Under the pieces are notes generated by a model. It saw nothing but the letters and a program-made list of their open reading frames with translations, ran no database searches and was not told the DNA's origin. 64,000 nt of DNA, from assembly GCA_028285185.1 (NCBI GenBank), contig JANQQD010000085.1, forward strand, positions 1-64,000, written 5' to 3'. The DNA comes from Anaerolineae bacterium. GTDB taxonomy: Bacteria > Pseudomonadota > Alphaproteobacteria > DSM-16000 > Inquilinaceae. Below, one piece after another: positions 34,863-44,305 of this stretch (positions are counted from its first letter, which is position 1; each line of letters opens with the position of its first letter). Both the position numbers and the translations under genes were made by a program.

Positions 34863-35573
34863 ATGGATGAGATCCACCCCGGGACATTGGCGCGCAAGGT
34901 GATGCGCGCCGTCGACCGTGCCACCCTGGCCACTCTCGCCGACGGCGGTGCTCCCTATGCCTCCTTGGTTCTGACGGCACTGGATCACGACGGCACACCG
35001 ATCCTGCTGATCTCGCGCCTTGCCCGGCACACGCGCAATATCGAGAACGACGCCCGCGTCAGCCTGCTGTTCGACGGCACGGCGAACCATGCCGACCCCT
35101 TGACCGGCCCGAGGGTGACAGTGATGGGCCGGCTGCAGCCGAGCGCCGAGCCGCGCCATCGCGCGCGGTACCTCGCCCGCCATCCGGCCGCAGCGGCGTA
35201 TGCCGGCTTCTCGGACTTTGCGATCCACGCAATGGCGGTCGACCATGCCCATCTGGTCGCCGGGTTTGGCCGCATCCACCAGATCGACGGAGCCGCGCTG
35301 CTTGCCCCGCACAGTGCCGCCGAAGCGATGGCCACGGCAGAGCAACGGCTGCTGGCCACGGTGAACGCACGCGACGGCGCGCTGGCCAGCCAACTCGCCA
35401 CAAGGCTTCAGAGAGCCGATGGATCAGCCTGGCGTGTCAGCGGAATTGACTGCGACGGTGTCGACCTGCAAGGCAGCGGCACTTGGGCGCGACTGCACTT
35501 TCCTCAGGTGACCGCCGCGCCCGATGACGCCGAGGCACTGCTGCACGACCCGCAGGCGTTGGAGGCTGCGTAG
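34863..35573 (+). CDS. HugZ-like pyridoxamine-phosphate-oxidase-fold protein
   Basis: This 236-residue protein has an N-terminal split-barrel domain of the PNPOx/HugZ type ([46 protein letters not shown]) and a C-terminal DUF2470-like domain. The middle has [26 protein letters not shown], which fits the family. HugZ relatives bind haem or flavin and act in haem use. No haem-uptake genes are in the window, so the exact role is open. Confidence 0.85.
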   Translation: MDEIHPGTLARKVMRAVDRATLATLADGGAPYASLVLTALDHDGTPILLISRLARHTRNIENDARVSLLFDGTANHADPLTGPRVTVMGRLQPSAEPRHRARYLARHPAAAAYAGFSDFAIHAMAVDHAHLVAGFGRIHQIDGAALLAPHSAAEAMATAEQRLLATVNARDGALASQLATRLQRADGSAWRVSGIDCDGVDLQGSGTWARLHFPQVTAAPDDAEALLHDPQALEAA

Positions 35574-35721
35574 CCGGTGTTGTAGTACGTGGAACCCGGT
35601 GACCTTGCCCATCCCGGCGTTGCGCGGCTGACTGGCGAGGGCTCCAACGAGAGCGGCGTTGTGCGTCGATGACGGCTTCCGCATCAATGACATCGCCAAC
35701 AGCGAAGATGGGTTGACCGCG

Positions 35722-36747
35722 ATGCAGATGGCGCTGGTCCGTTATGCTCGCCGTTGTTATCGGCAGATGCTGCCCGACACTTGGCGGGCCCGACTGCGAG
35801 ACGGGCTGCCAGCGCCCGTCATGCGCCTCGTTCAAGGCTTGATTACAAGAGAGCAACGGAGAGGCCGCGAAATCCCCGGTCGCTTTGTCGGGGGTGTTTG
35901 GGCCAACCGGGCGGGCTTGCAGGCGAACCGATGCCTCGTTGCGGCGGCGCGCCACAGGATGCGCGCCCATCCGCCGATCAGCGACGTCCAACTGAGGCGC
36001 TACGGGCAGGAGCTGGAAGATCAGGGCATCGTCGTCATCCCCGACTTCCTGGCACCGGATGCCTTCGAAGCGGTCCTCGCCGAGTTTCGCCAGTGCTATG
36101 GCGACGATGCCTCATACCGGAAATCCGAAAAGCGGCGCGGCCCCGCCCTGATCCACAACTTCACCATCAAGAGATCGCAGTCGTTGGCGGATTTCGCGGC
36201 CATCGCCCGCTGCGTGACCGGCAATCCGTCGATGTACGCCATCATCGGCTATGCCGCGCGAACGGCGGTGCGCATTCCGCCCCATCAGAACCTGCAGCAG
36301 GTCACCGGCATCGTAAGCGCCAAAGGGGATTCAAGCGGTGTCTGGCATGGCGACTATTTCGACCACGTCTTCAAGGCCTGGCTCTACATCGAGCCGACCT
36401 CTGACAGCAATGGCGCCTTCTTCTATGCACCGCAAACCAACCGTTTGAGCCCGGCGCGCCTGCGCTATGAGCACCGGCTCGCCGTGTTCAACAGCCGGGC
36501 CAGACGGCCCGGATCGCAGCTTCTCGAGACCACCGACAATGTCGGAGGCGTACGCGTGCCGACGGCGGAAGAGCATAGGGCTCTGGACATCAGGCCGCGT
36601 CAGGTCTGTGCCGCGGCCAACACGCTCGTCATAGCGGATACGTTCGGGTTCCACCGGCGTGGTGATATGGAGGTCGGTGCGGTACGGCGGGCGCTGCACA
36701 TGGACTTCCGGTTCCTGCGCACCGCGGAGAACCGATATGCCGGCTGA
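35722..36747 (+). CDS. Phytanoyl-CoA dioxygenase family protein
   Basis: This 341-residue protein resembles the PhyH family of Fe(II)/2-oxoglutarate oxygenases. The iron ligands are visible as the His and Asp of VWHGDYFDHVFK and the distal His in GFHRRGD, with a nearby Arg for 2-oxoglutarate. The substrate is unknown; family members hydroxylate lipids, antibiotics or osmolytes. The true start is uncertain. A GTG at 35659 and ATGs at 35722 and 35728 are all in frame with weak ribosome sites, and the first conserved sequence begins only near residue 80. Confidence 0.78.
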   Translation: MQMALVRYARRCYRQMLPDTWRARLRDGLPAPVMRLVQGLITREQRRGREIPGRFVGGVWANRAGLQANRCLVAAARHRMRAHPPISDVQLRRYGQELEDQGIVVIPDFLAPDAFEAVLAEFRQCYGDDASYRKSEKRRGPALIHNFTIKRSQSLADFAAIARCVTGNPSMYAIIGYAARTAVRIPPHQNLQQVTGIVSAKGDSSGVWHGDYFDHVFKAWLYIEPTSDSNGAFFYAPQTNRLSPARLRYEHRLAVFNSRARRPGSQLLETTDNVGGVRVPTAEEHRALDIRPRQVCAAANTLVIADTFGFHRRGDMEVGAVRRALHMDFRFLRTAENRYAG

Positions 36748-36791
36748 CGGGACTGTCGTGGATCTGCACCCGTCAGAGACGGCCAGTGTGC

Positions 36792-37325
36792 TCAGTCGTC
36801 CGGGTGCAATGATCCGCCGAGTGGTGCTGCGAGGCGGAAGGTGATCAGCTCGGTGCCGGGATTTGTGTCCGAGATGCCGGCGTTGGACAGATGCGTCACA
36901 TTCAGGCCGAGTTGATAGCCGTTGTCGAAACGGTATCCGATCTCCACGCCCGACCGGAATTCGAAGAAGCTGCCAAGATCCTTCCCATCGCCTTGGTTGT
37001 AGAACCCGAAGCCTGAGAAGGGAAAGATCACGTAGTGGTCTTCGATCACCCACTCGATGCCGAGGCCGGTATAGCCGTAGGCCGACCCCTCGGTCGTGAA
37101 CCAGCCGCCGATGAACGGCGCCAGACCGATATCTTCGCTGATCAGCCCTTCCCCGATGCGCCAGCCGGGCCTCAACTCAGCCTCGAACACGGCCGCAGTA
37201 TCCTCATCCAGAAAGTCGTAGGCGCCGGATCCGAGAATCAGATGATGCGGGCCGTCGGCAAACGACGGTCCGGCTGCCGCTGCGGTTGCCAGTGCGACAG
37301 CCGCGGCAAGGGCGCGAAAGCGCAT
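36792..37325 (-). CDS. pagL: PagL-family lipid A 3-O-deacylase
   Basis: This 177-residue outer-membrane barrel has a signal peptide ending near FADG (residue 23) and alternating hydrophobic strands. Catalytic His145 and Ser147 lie in THLSNAG, with Glu159 fourteen residues after the His as in characterised PagL. PagL removes the 3-position acyl chain from lipid A, altering endotoxin activity. The gene is convergent with the PhyH-family gene. Confidence 0.9.
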   Translation of the reverse strand: MRFRALAAAVALATAAAAGPSFADGPHHLILGSGAYDFLDEDTAAVFEAELRPGWRIGEGLISEDIGLAPFIGGWFTTEGSAYGYTGLGIEWVIEDHYVIFPFSGFGFYNQGDGKDLGSFFEFRSGVEIGYRFDNGYQLGLNVTHLSNAGISDTNPGTELITFRLAAPLGGSLHPDD

Positions 37326-37477
37326 AGTGACGCTCCGGACGTGATCGATGAGGTAACTTGATCGACGCTAAGAGCCTTATCCGATGATCTTGACGAATAC
37401 AATCAGGTATTACCGTCTCTGTCAGGATTTCCTTGCATTTCTGAATCCGTACGCAGGACCGGCATCCGCCCGATGGA

Positions 37478-38428
37478 TTAAGCAAGGTCACGAAACGACC
37501 GCGTGGCCTCAATCAGGGCGGCACGAACGCCCGGCTCCATTGCGGCATGCCCGGCATTGGGCACTACGATGTATTTCGCTTCGGGCCAGGCACGGCGCAG
37601 TTCATCGGCCGTGTGAATGGGACAGACGATGTCATAACGGCCCTGGACGATCGCCGCCGGGATGTCCCGAACCCTATCGATGTTGCGCAGCAACAGGTCT
37701 TCCGGATCGAAGAGGTTGGACCGGAAGTAATGCGCCTCTATGCGGGCCAGCCCCAGCGCATGGGCGTCGCCGCCCGCAGCCGCCACCCCGTCCGCCGTCG
37801 GCAGCAGAGTGGAGCACGCGCCTTCATAGATGCTCCATGCGCGCGCGGCCGGCATGTGAACCCGCGGATTGGGGTCCATCAGCCGGCGATAATAGGCCTC
37901 CAGGGGATCGGAGCGCTCGTCCTGCGGCAGAAAGCCGATGAAGTTGCGCCAAGCCTCCGGAAAAATGATGCGCATGCCGAAGAGGAACCAGTCGATCTCC
38001 GAGCGCCGCATGAGGAAGATGCCCCTCAGAATCAGCGACCGGCACCGGTGCGGGTGGGCCTGGGCGTAGGCAAGCGCCAGCGTGCTGCCCCAGGAGCCGC
38101 CGAAGACGTGCCATCGTTCGATCCCGAGGCTGCAGCGCAACGCCTCCATATCCCGCACCAGGGCGGCCGTCGTGTTTCCGTCGATTTCTCCCAGAGGCCG
38201 GGACCGGCCGGCCCCGCGCTGATCGAACACGATGATGCGGTAATGCCGGGGATCGAAGAATCGGCGATGGATCGGCGATGCTCCGGCGCCAGGCCCGCCA
38301 TGCAGAAAGATGACGGGCGCGCCTTTGGCGTTGCCGCTCTGCTCCCAATACAGAAGATGGGGCTCGTCGACTGCCAGGAAGCCCGTTTCATAGGGCTCGA
38401 TCGGAGGAAATATGGCATCGCGCGGCAT
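37478..38428 (-). CDS. pip: Proline iminopeptidase
   Basis: This 316-residue alpha/beta hydrolase has the oxyanion loop FLHGGPGAG, the nucleophile elbow GGSWGSTLALAYA (Ser), RYDIVCPIHTADEL near the catalytic Asp, and the catalytic His in PNAGHAAMEP. It releases N-terminal proline from peptides. The start is 57 bases from the divergent nuclease gene, so the two promoters share this short gap. Confidence 0.95.
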   Translation of the reverse strand: MPRDAIFPPIEPYETGFLAVDEPHLLYWEQSGNAKGAPVIFLHGGPGAGASPIHRRFFDPRHYRIIVFDQRGAGRSRPLGEIDGNTTAALVRDMEALRCSLGIERWHVFGGSWGSTLALAYAQAHPHRCRSLILRGIFLMRRSEIDWFLFGMRIIFPEAWRNFIGFLPQDERSDPLEAYYRRLMDPNPRVHMPAARAWSIYEGACSTLLPTADGVAAAGGDAHALGLARIEAHYFRSNLFDPEDLLLRNIDRVRDIPAAIVQGRYDIVCPIHTADELRRAWPEAKYIVVPNAGHAAMEPGVRAALIEATRSFRDLA

Positions 38429-38485
38429 GATGCTTCAGTCCGGTCTTCCAGCTTTCGTCGAGTTGCGGCGGGCGAGTATGCGGTG

Positions 38486-39334
38486 ATGCGGCAGCGCATC
38501 TGTCAAGTGTCTCGCACCGATCGCTACCTGTTTGCCGCGGTTGCGGTCGCAATTGCCAGCACGATCTGTAGCGGACCCGGTACCGCGGCGGCCGATACGC
38601 GGCCGTTGACCGTGCCTGAGTCTCTGCAGACATACCGTCAGGCGGAAGTCGAAGCGGTCATCGACGGCCACACGGTGGTGTTGGATGACGGATCCGTGGT
38701 CCGGCTCGCAGGGATCGAAGCGCCTCGGCCGCCATCCGCCCCAACCGCAGCCGACGGTTGGCCGCTGGCGCGCGAAGCGGCTGACGCGCTGACGCATTTT
38801 AGCCTGGGACGGGAGGTGGGATTGGCGTCGGGCGGACGCGACGGGGATCGTCATGGCCGCATCCTGGCCCATCTGGTGCGCGACGACGGTCTCTGGGTGC
38901 AGGCCGCGATGCTTGAACAGGGCTTGGCCCGCGTAAACGCGGTCGCCGACCTGCGTACGGCCATGCCGGAGATGCTGGCGATTGAGGCGGACGCTCGCAG
39001 ATTGCGCCGCGGCATCTGGTCTCACCCCTTCTACTCGATACGGCAGCCTCAAGAGCTGTGGCGGTATCTGGATACCTTTCAGCTTGTTGAGGGCCGGATT
39101 GTTGATATTGCAACTATCCGTGGCCGGATGTATCTCAACTTTGGAACGGATTGGAGAGAAGACTTTACCGTGTCGATTTCTCCGCAGGACGTCGATCCTT
39201 TCCTTGCACTGGGGATACAATTTGAGTCATTGATTGAGGAACGCGTCCGTGTTCGTGGGTGGGTCTATCGCCGCTACGGGCCAATGATAGATGCGACGTA
39301 CCCAGAGCAAGTGGAGATCCTGACCGACGAATGA
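38486..39334 (+). CDS. Secreted thermonuclease-family (SNase-like) protein
   Basis: This 282-residue protein starts with a signal peptide (hydrophobic stretch 14-36, ending AAA-D). The staphylococcal-nuclease OB fold is visible as VEAVIDGHTVVLDDGSVVRLAGIEAP (metal Asp and Arg), GRDGDRHGRILAHLV and EADARRLRRGIWSHP. A further region (about 195-282) beyond the usual domain has an OB-like pattern. The extracellular or periplasmic role is uncertain. The start is the only ATG compatible with a signal peptide. Confidence 0.85.
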   Translation: MRQRICQVSRTDRYLFAAVAVAIASTICSGPGTAAADTRPLTVPESLQTYRQAEVEAVIDGHTVVLDDGSVVRLAGIEAPRPPSAPTAADGWPLAREAADALTHFSLGREVGLASGGRDGDRHGRILAHLVRDDGLWVQAAMLEQGLARVNAVADLRTAMPEMLAIEADARRLRRGIWSHPFYSIRQPQELWRYLDTFQLVEGRIVDIATIRGRMYLNFGTDWREDFTVSISPQDVDPFLALGIQFESLIEERVRVRGWVYRRYGPMIDATYPEQVEILTDE

Positions 39335-39453
39335 TTCGGCAGATCTCTGGCAGGAGAGTGACGGTCCGGGGTGTCTCGCCATTTGGAAGGTGCCGAATGG
39401 TTGAAGGCTGCGTTTGTTGACAAACTGGACCAGACGAAGCGCTCCGGCCTGAT
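39335..39453. other. Spacer upstream of divL
   Basis: ATTCGGCA near 39345 and TGCCGAAT near 39395 are inverted and about 50 bases apart. A TTGACA lies at 39417-39422, but no -10 box follows at a usual distance before the divL start at 39454. I see no gene. Confidence 0.35.
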
Positions 39454-41901
39454 ATGATTTTCACCCGCACTGATCCTTGGCCCGCCAGAATAGGACTTTT
39501 CCTTGCGGCACTGGTCACGGTATTGGGCGTGCTTACCGCATGGGGGCAGGAACCGGAAAGTGGGGATCGCACGGCGACAATACTGTCTCTGATCGCCGTG
39601 GGCGCGCTGGCCATCGCTTTGGCCGTGCTGCTCTATGCGACCGCGCGCCGCCGGTCCGAAGCGGAAGCGACCGCAGCCGACTGGCGCGGCAGGGCGCTTG
39701 CGGCGGAGGCCGTTTTGGCGGCTGCCCCGCGCCGTCTGCAGCTGACGGCACGTGGCGAAGGCAGCCTGGACGCGGAGCTGGAGGCGTTCGCAAAATCCCT
39801 TGCGGCTGACGACGCCGACCGCGTTCGGGCGATGGCGCTGGCGCTTTGCGAGCGTGGGCAACCGTTCGACATGGTTGCGGCGGCGGCCCACGGCAGCATG
39901 CATTGGCGTGTGGTCGGCAACCGCGGAGAGCGCGATGCGTCCGGTCACACCGCCAACCTGCTGTGGATCGACGACGTTTCCGAGACGATCGCCGAGCAGG
40001 AGCGCCTCGCCGAAGATCTCTCGGCAGAGAAGGCAACGAACCGGCGGTTCACCGCTCTGTTGAACCTGGTCCCGGCGCCGATCTGGCTCAGGGATGGGGA
40101 CCTCTCCCTGATCTGGACCAACAGGGCCTATCGCCTTGCTGTGGAAGCCAGCGCCAGGGATGAACGTGCCGGACAGCGGGAGCTGGCGGCTGGCGCCCTT
40201 GGCGCTGACGGGCGAGCGCTTGCCGACGCGGTCCGGGCGTCCGGATCGCCGGACAGTCAAACGACGCACCTGGTGGCGCAAGGCGAGCGGCGGCTGCTCT
40301 CCATCACCGAAGCACCGATCCCGCAGGCCAACGGCCAGGATCTGCTGCTTGGCGGCTATGCGGTCGACCTGACCGAGGTGGAGAATGCCGAAACCGACCT
40401 GGCAGACCACATCGCCGCGCACGCCAAAGTGCTGGAATCGCTGCAGACGGCCATCGCCATCTTCGGCCCGGACAAGCGGCTGATCTTCTTCAATCAGGCC
40501 TATGTCAGCCTCTGGGGCTTCGAAGAACGCTGGCTGGACAGCAAGCCCGCCTATGGCGAGATCCTTGAGGATCTGCGCGAACGCCGTCGCATGCCGGAAT
40601 ACTCCGACTTCCCGGCCTTCAAGCGCAGCCGGGTCGAGTTCTTCACCAAGCTGATCGAACCGCATGAAGAGTTCATGCATCTGCCCGATGACACCACGGT
40701 CCGGGCCGTCACCGCACCCCACCCGTTCGGTGGGCTCTTGTTCGTCATGGAGGACGTCACCAGCCGCCTTGCCCTGGAACGCAGCTACAATCAGCTGATC
40801 GCCGTCCAGCAGGAGAGCCTGGACAACCTGGCGGAGGGGATCGCCGTGTTCGGCGGCGACGGCAGGCTGCGCCTGAGCAACCCCGTCTATGCCACGATCT
40901 GGGACCTGCTGCCCGAAGATCTGGACGGCAGCCCCCATATCTCGGCGCTGACCGGCCGGATGCGGCAGTTCTTCGATGCCAATGTCGATTGGGAGCGCGC
41001 GCGCGAAGTGCTGATGCTGGCCCCGCTGGAGCGTGAGCCGCAGAAGGAACGGCTGGAGCGGGCGGACGGATCGGCGATCGAATACATGGCGATCCCTCTG
41101 CCCGATGGCGGGGTGCTGATGAGCTTCCTGGACGTCACCGACAGCGCCAAGGTGGAGAATGCGCTGTTGGCGAGCAACGAGGCTCTGGCAACGGCCGACC
41201 GGCTGAAGTCGGAATTCATCGCCAACGTGTCCTACCAGCTGCGGACACCGCTGAACGCCATCATGGGGTTCGCCGAAATGCTGGACAACCGGTACTTCGG
41301 CGACCTGAACGACAAGCAGCGCGACTACATCTTCAACATCCTGGACGCCTCTCAGCGCCTGCTGTCCCTGATCAACGACATCCTGGATCTGGCGACGATC
41401 GAAGCCGGTCAGCTGACGCTCGAGCGCCGGCAGGTCGACGTGAGCGAGCTGCTGCACGGGGTGCAAGAGCTGACGCGCGACTGGGCCGGCAAGCAGAACC
41501 TCGCGGTCGTTCTCGATACGCCCGCGACGATGGGCCAGATCGACGCCGACGAGCGGCGGCTCAAGCAGGCCCTGTTCAACCTCGTCAGCAACTCCATCAA
41601 ATTCACGCTGCCCGGTGGCCGCATTGTGCTTGGCGGCGACCGCAAGAATGGCGAGATCCGGCTGACCGTGCGCGACAACGGCATCGGAATTCCGACGGCG
41701 GAGCACGAACGCGTGTTCGGGCGGTTCGAACGGGCACATCCCAAGCTGCGGCAGAGCGGCGTCGGGCTCGGCCTTGCTCTGGTGAAGAAGCTGATCGAGC
41801 TGCATGGCGGCCGGGTGGAGATGGTGTCGGAGCCGGGCAAGGGCACGACGGTGAGCTGCGTTTTGCCCACCGAAGCACCGACCATCACGGCCGCCAACTA
41901 G
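39454..41901 (+). CDS. divL: DivL-type tyrosine-H-box sensor kinase
   Basis: This 815-residue protein has two N-terminal transmembrane helices (about 13-30 and 42-62), then several PAS-like domains over about 190-560, a dimerisation domain and an ATPase domain (NSIKF, DNGIGIP, GVGLGLALVKK). In the H-box the phospho-accepting histidine is replaced by Tyr594 (NVSYQLRTPLN), as in Caulobacter DivL. DivL is a scaffold for CckA and reads out DivK phosphorylation. It lies upstream of tsaE-murU-addB-addA-trxA. Confidence 0.92.
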   Translation: MIFTRTDPWPARIGLFLAALVTVLGVLTAWGQEPESGDRTATILSLIAVGALAIALAVLLYATARRRSEAEATAADWRGRALAAEAVLAAAPRRLQLTARGEGSLDAELEAFAKSLAADDADRVRAMALALCERGQPFDMVAAAAHGSMHWRVVGNRGERDASGHTANLLWIDDVSETIAEQERLAEDLSAEKATNRRFTALLNLVPAPIWLRDGDLSLIWTNRAYRLAVEASARDERAGQRELAAGALGADGRALADAVRASGSPDSQTTHLVAQGERRLLSITEAPIPQANGQDLLLGGYAVDLTEVENAETDLADHIAAHAKVLESLQTAIAIFGPDKRLIFFNQAYVSLWGFEERWLDSKPAYGEILEDLRERRRMPEYSDFPAFKRSRVEFFTKLIEPHEEFMHLPDDTTVRAVTAPHPFGGLLFVMEDVTSRLALERSYNQLIAVQQESLDNLAEGIAVFGGDGRLRLSNPVYATIWDLLPEDLDGSPHISALTGRMRQFFDANVDWERAREVLMLAPLEREPQKERLERADGSAIEYMAIPLPDGGVLMSFLDVTDSAKVENALLASNEALATADRLKSEFIANVSYQLRTPLNAIMGFAEMLDNRYFGDLNDKQRDYIFNILDASQRLLSLINDILDLATIEAGQLTLERRQVDVSELLHGVQELTRDWAGKQNLAVVLDTPATMGQIDADERRLKQALFNLVSNSIKFTLPGGRIVLGGDRKNGEIRLTVRDNGIGIPTAEHERVFGRFERAHPKLRQSGVGLGLALVKKLIELHGGRVEMVSEPGKGTTVSCVLPTEAPTITAAN

Positions 41902-41905
41902 CCTG

Positions 41906-42937
41906 CTAAGCCGACTGAGCCGGTGTCGGCAGCCCCTTGGTGGTCGAATACTCGAAATGCAGCGCCTCGCCGGGAAACACCAGCGGGTGAATGGCATGGG
42001 CGGCCGCGGCAGCCTCGGCAAACCCCGTGACGATCAGCTTCAGCTTGTGCGGATAGTGGGCGATGTCGCCCACGGCGAAGATGCCGGGCAAGTTGGTGGC
42101 CGCCGTCGCCTGATCGACGACGATGTGGTTGCGGTCCAGGTTCAGCCCCCAGTCCAGAATCGGACCCAAGTTCATCGACAGTCCGAAGAAGGCCAGCAGG
42201 GCATCGGCCTCCAGCGCGCGCTCCTCCCCCTCCAGCGTTCTGACGACGACATGGCGAAGCTGTCGGCCTTCGCCGTCCACACCGGCCAGTTGGAAGGGAA
42301 CGACCAGTTCGATGCGGCCGGCGGCCGCCAGCTCGTGTAGCCGGGCCACACTCTCCGGTGCCGCGCGGAACTTGGCACGCCGATGCACCACCATCACTGA
42401 CCGAGCCACATCCGCCAGGACCAGCGCCCAATCGACGGCACTGTCGCCGCCACCCGCGATGACGACACGCTTGTCGCGGAAATCGTCCTTGCGCGTCACC
42501 AGATAGTGGATGCTATGCCCTTCGAAGGCTTCAATTCCCGCCAAGGGCGGCCGGTTCGGCCCGAAGGCGCCCACGCCGGCCGCGATGATCACTGCAGCAG
42601 CGTCGATCGTGGTGCCCACGGAGGTGACCAGACGCCAACGGCCTGCGTCGGTCCGCGTCATGGTCTCGACACGCTGACCCAGATGGAACGTGGGCTTGAA
42701 CGGCGCGGCCTGTCGGCTCAACTGGTCGATCAGAACACCGGCGTCCACGGCCGGCAGGCCGGGGATGTCGTAGATCGGCTTTTCGGGATAGAGTGCTGCG
42801 CACTGGCCGCCGATGATGTCCAGAGCGTCGACCACATGGCAGCGCATGCGCAGCATGCCGCATTCGAACACGGCGAACAGGCCCACCGGCCCCGCTCCGA
42901 CGATGGCAACATCCGTTTCGTGGATTTCCGACTGCAT
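41906..42937 (-). CDS. Thioredoxin-reductase-like ferredoxin-NADP+ reductase
   Basis: This 343-residue protein has two nucleotide sites: an N-terminal FAD-binding IVGAGPVGLFAVFECG and a central NADPH-binding VVIAGGGDSAVDWALVLA. It lacks the CxxC redox pair of true thioredoxin reductases and keeps GGQCAALYPEKPIYDIPG, the mark of the ferredoxin (flavodoxin)-NADP+ reductases of this fold. GGAG lies six bases before the ATG. The gene is convergent with divL, only four bases apart. Confidence 0.9.
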   Translation of the reverse strand: MQSEIHETDVAIVGAGPVGLFAVFECGMLRMRCHVVDALDIIGGQCAALYPEKPIYDIPGLPAVDAGVLIDQLSRQAAPFKPTFHLGQRVETMTRTDAGRWRLVTSVGTTIDAAAVIIAAGVGAFGPNRPPLAGIEAFEGHSIHYLVTRKDDFRDKRVVIAGGGDSAVDWALVLADVARSVMVVHRRAKFRAAPESVARLHELAAAGRIELVVPFQLAGVDGEGRQLRHVVVRTLEGEERALEADALLAFFGLSMNLGPILDWGLNLDRNHIVVDQATAATNLPGIFAVGDIAHYPHKLKLIVTGFAEAAAAAHAIHPLVFPGEALHFEYSTTKGLPTPAQSA

Positions 42938-43058
42938 TCCATGCTCCAGCGGCGGTCCGTCGGCGCACTACCGCCCGAACGCGCCCTTTGTCAACGACGC
43001 CGGCCGTGTCCGGTCGTCATCCCCCACCGTGCCACCGCCATGAGAGCCGCTGCCGACC

Positions 43059-43556
43059 GTGCCTGAAGGATCGTATCGCATCGCCGTGTCCGAACGGGGC
43101 CTGCAGGGGCTGGCATCGCCCCTTGCCAACGGCCTTTTTGAAGGCCTTGTCGTGGCGCTCTGGGGCGATCTGGGTGCCGGCAAGACCACTTTTGCCCGCG
43201 CCCTGATCGCCGCTGTCGCCGGCCGGCCGGTCGAGGTTCCGAGTCCGACATTCACGCTCGTCCAGACCTATGACTTAGCAAGCCTCCGGATCTGGCATTT
43301 CGACCTCTACCGCCTGAGCCATGCCGACGAAGTGGACGAGCTGGGATGGGATGAAGCGATTGGCGATGGCGTGGTCCTGGTGGAATGGCCGGACCGCCTG
43401 GGCACACGGCTACCGGCCGCACGGCTTGACGTGGGCCTCGAATTCTCCGACGAGGACACCTCTGCGCGAGCAGTGACTTTGCGCGGGCATGGAATCGCGG
43501 CATCGGCACTTGCCGATGCCGTGGCACAGGCAGCTCGGGAAACGTCCCCTTCATGA
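43059..43556 (+). CDS. tsaE: tRNA threonylcarbamoyladenosine synthesis ATPase TsaE
   Basis: This 165-residue protein has Walker A GDLGAGKTTFARAL, the conserved PSPTFTLVQTYD and WHFDLYRL segments, and the VLVEWPDRL Walker B region. It helps TsaB-TsaD attach threonylcarbamoyl to A37 of ANN-decoding tRNAs. GTG at 43059 is taken as start; the stop overlaps the next gene (ATGA). Confidence 0.95.
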   Translation: MPEGSYRIAVSERGLQGLASPLANGLFEGLVVALWGDLGAGKTTFARALIAAVAGRPVEVPSPTFTLVQTYDLASLRIWHFDLYRLSHADEVDELGWDEAIGDGVVLVEWPDRLGTRLPAARLDVGLEFSDEDTSARAVTLRGHGIAASALADAVAQAARETSPS

Positions 43557-44305
43557 ACGGCCCTTCCCCGTCCAAACCCACCCGCGCCATGGTGCTGGCT
43601 GCAGGCCTGGGCACGCGCATGCGGCCCCTGTCGGACGACCGGCCCAAAAGCCTGATCGAGGTCGCCGGCCGCACTCTGATCGACCTCTTGCTGAATCGTT
43701 TCGTTGAAGCCGGGATCACGACCGCTGTCGTCAACACCCACTACCGTGCCGACCAGTTGGAAACCCATTTGGAGGGGCGCCGAACGCCGGCCATCGAGAT
43801 CTCACGCGAAGAGACCCTTCTGGGCACCGGCGGCGGCGTGAAGCAGGCGTTGCCGCGGCTGGGGGCCACCCCGTTCTTCGTCGCCAATGCCGATGTCCTG
43901 TGGATCGACGGCTATGTGCCGGCGCTGAGGCGGCTGGCCGAGCGGTGGGATGACCTGACGATGGATGCGCTGCTGCTGCTGGTGCCCACCGCCTTCGGCC
44001 TTGGCGTCGGGGATTTTGGCGATTTCCGCCTCTCCCCGGCGGGACAGGTCTATTGGCCGCAAGATCAGAAGGTGGCGCCGTTCGCCTATGCCGGTGTCCA
44101 GCTGATCCACCCGCGCCTGCTGGACGACACGCCCGACGGCTGCTTCCAGATGAGCACATGCTGGCAGCGGGCCGAGGCCGCGGGCAGGCTGTGGGGCATC
44201 GCCCATGACGGCGTGTGGGCCCATGTCGGGACACCGCGTGCGCATACGGAGGTGACGCGGTTGATGGACGGCTATGACTTGCGCTGGGTGCGCCATGGTC
44301 TTTGA
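43553..44305 (+). CDS. murU: N-acetylmuramate-1-phosphate uridylyltransferase MurU
   Basis: This 250-residue nucleotidyltransferase has AMVLAAGLGTRMRPLSDDRPKSL for nucleotide binding, ETLLGTGGGVKQAL, and a metal-binding Asp in VANADVLW. In the family it makes UDP-MurNAc for peptidoglycan recycling. Its usual partner kinase gene (amgK) is often found between tsaE and murU in alphaproteobacteria but is missing here. The start overlaps tsaE by four bases, and addB begins inside its 3' end. Confidence 0.85.
   Translation: MNGPSPSKPTRAMVLAAGLGTRMRPLSDDRPKSLIEVAGRTLIDLLLNRFVEAGITTAVVNTHYRADQLETHLEGRRTPAIEISREETLLGTGGGVKQALPRLGATPFFVANADVLWIDGYVPALRRLAERWDDLTMDALLLLVPTAFGLGVGDFGDFRLSPAGQVYWPQDQKVAPFAYAGVQLIHPRLLDDTPDGCFQMSTCWQRAEAAGRLWGIAHDGVWAHVGTPRAHTEVTRLMDGYDLRWVRHGL

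Noticed and set aside
37547-38485. N-terminal 313-codon extension of the nuclease gene
   Set aside because: It lies antisense to pip and would bury the signal peptide. The ATG at 38486 gives a normal secreted nuclease.
39417-39422. TTGACA as -35 box for divL
   Set aside because: No -10 sequence at 16-18 bases. A TATGAT-like string overlaps the start codon, which is too far away.
39274-42021. 915-codon minus-strand open frame opposite divL
   Set aside because: The divL reading frame has clear kinase motifs. The antisense frame is His/Gln/Arg-rich with no ribosome site or family pattern.
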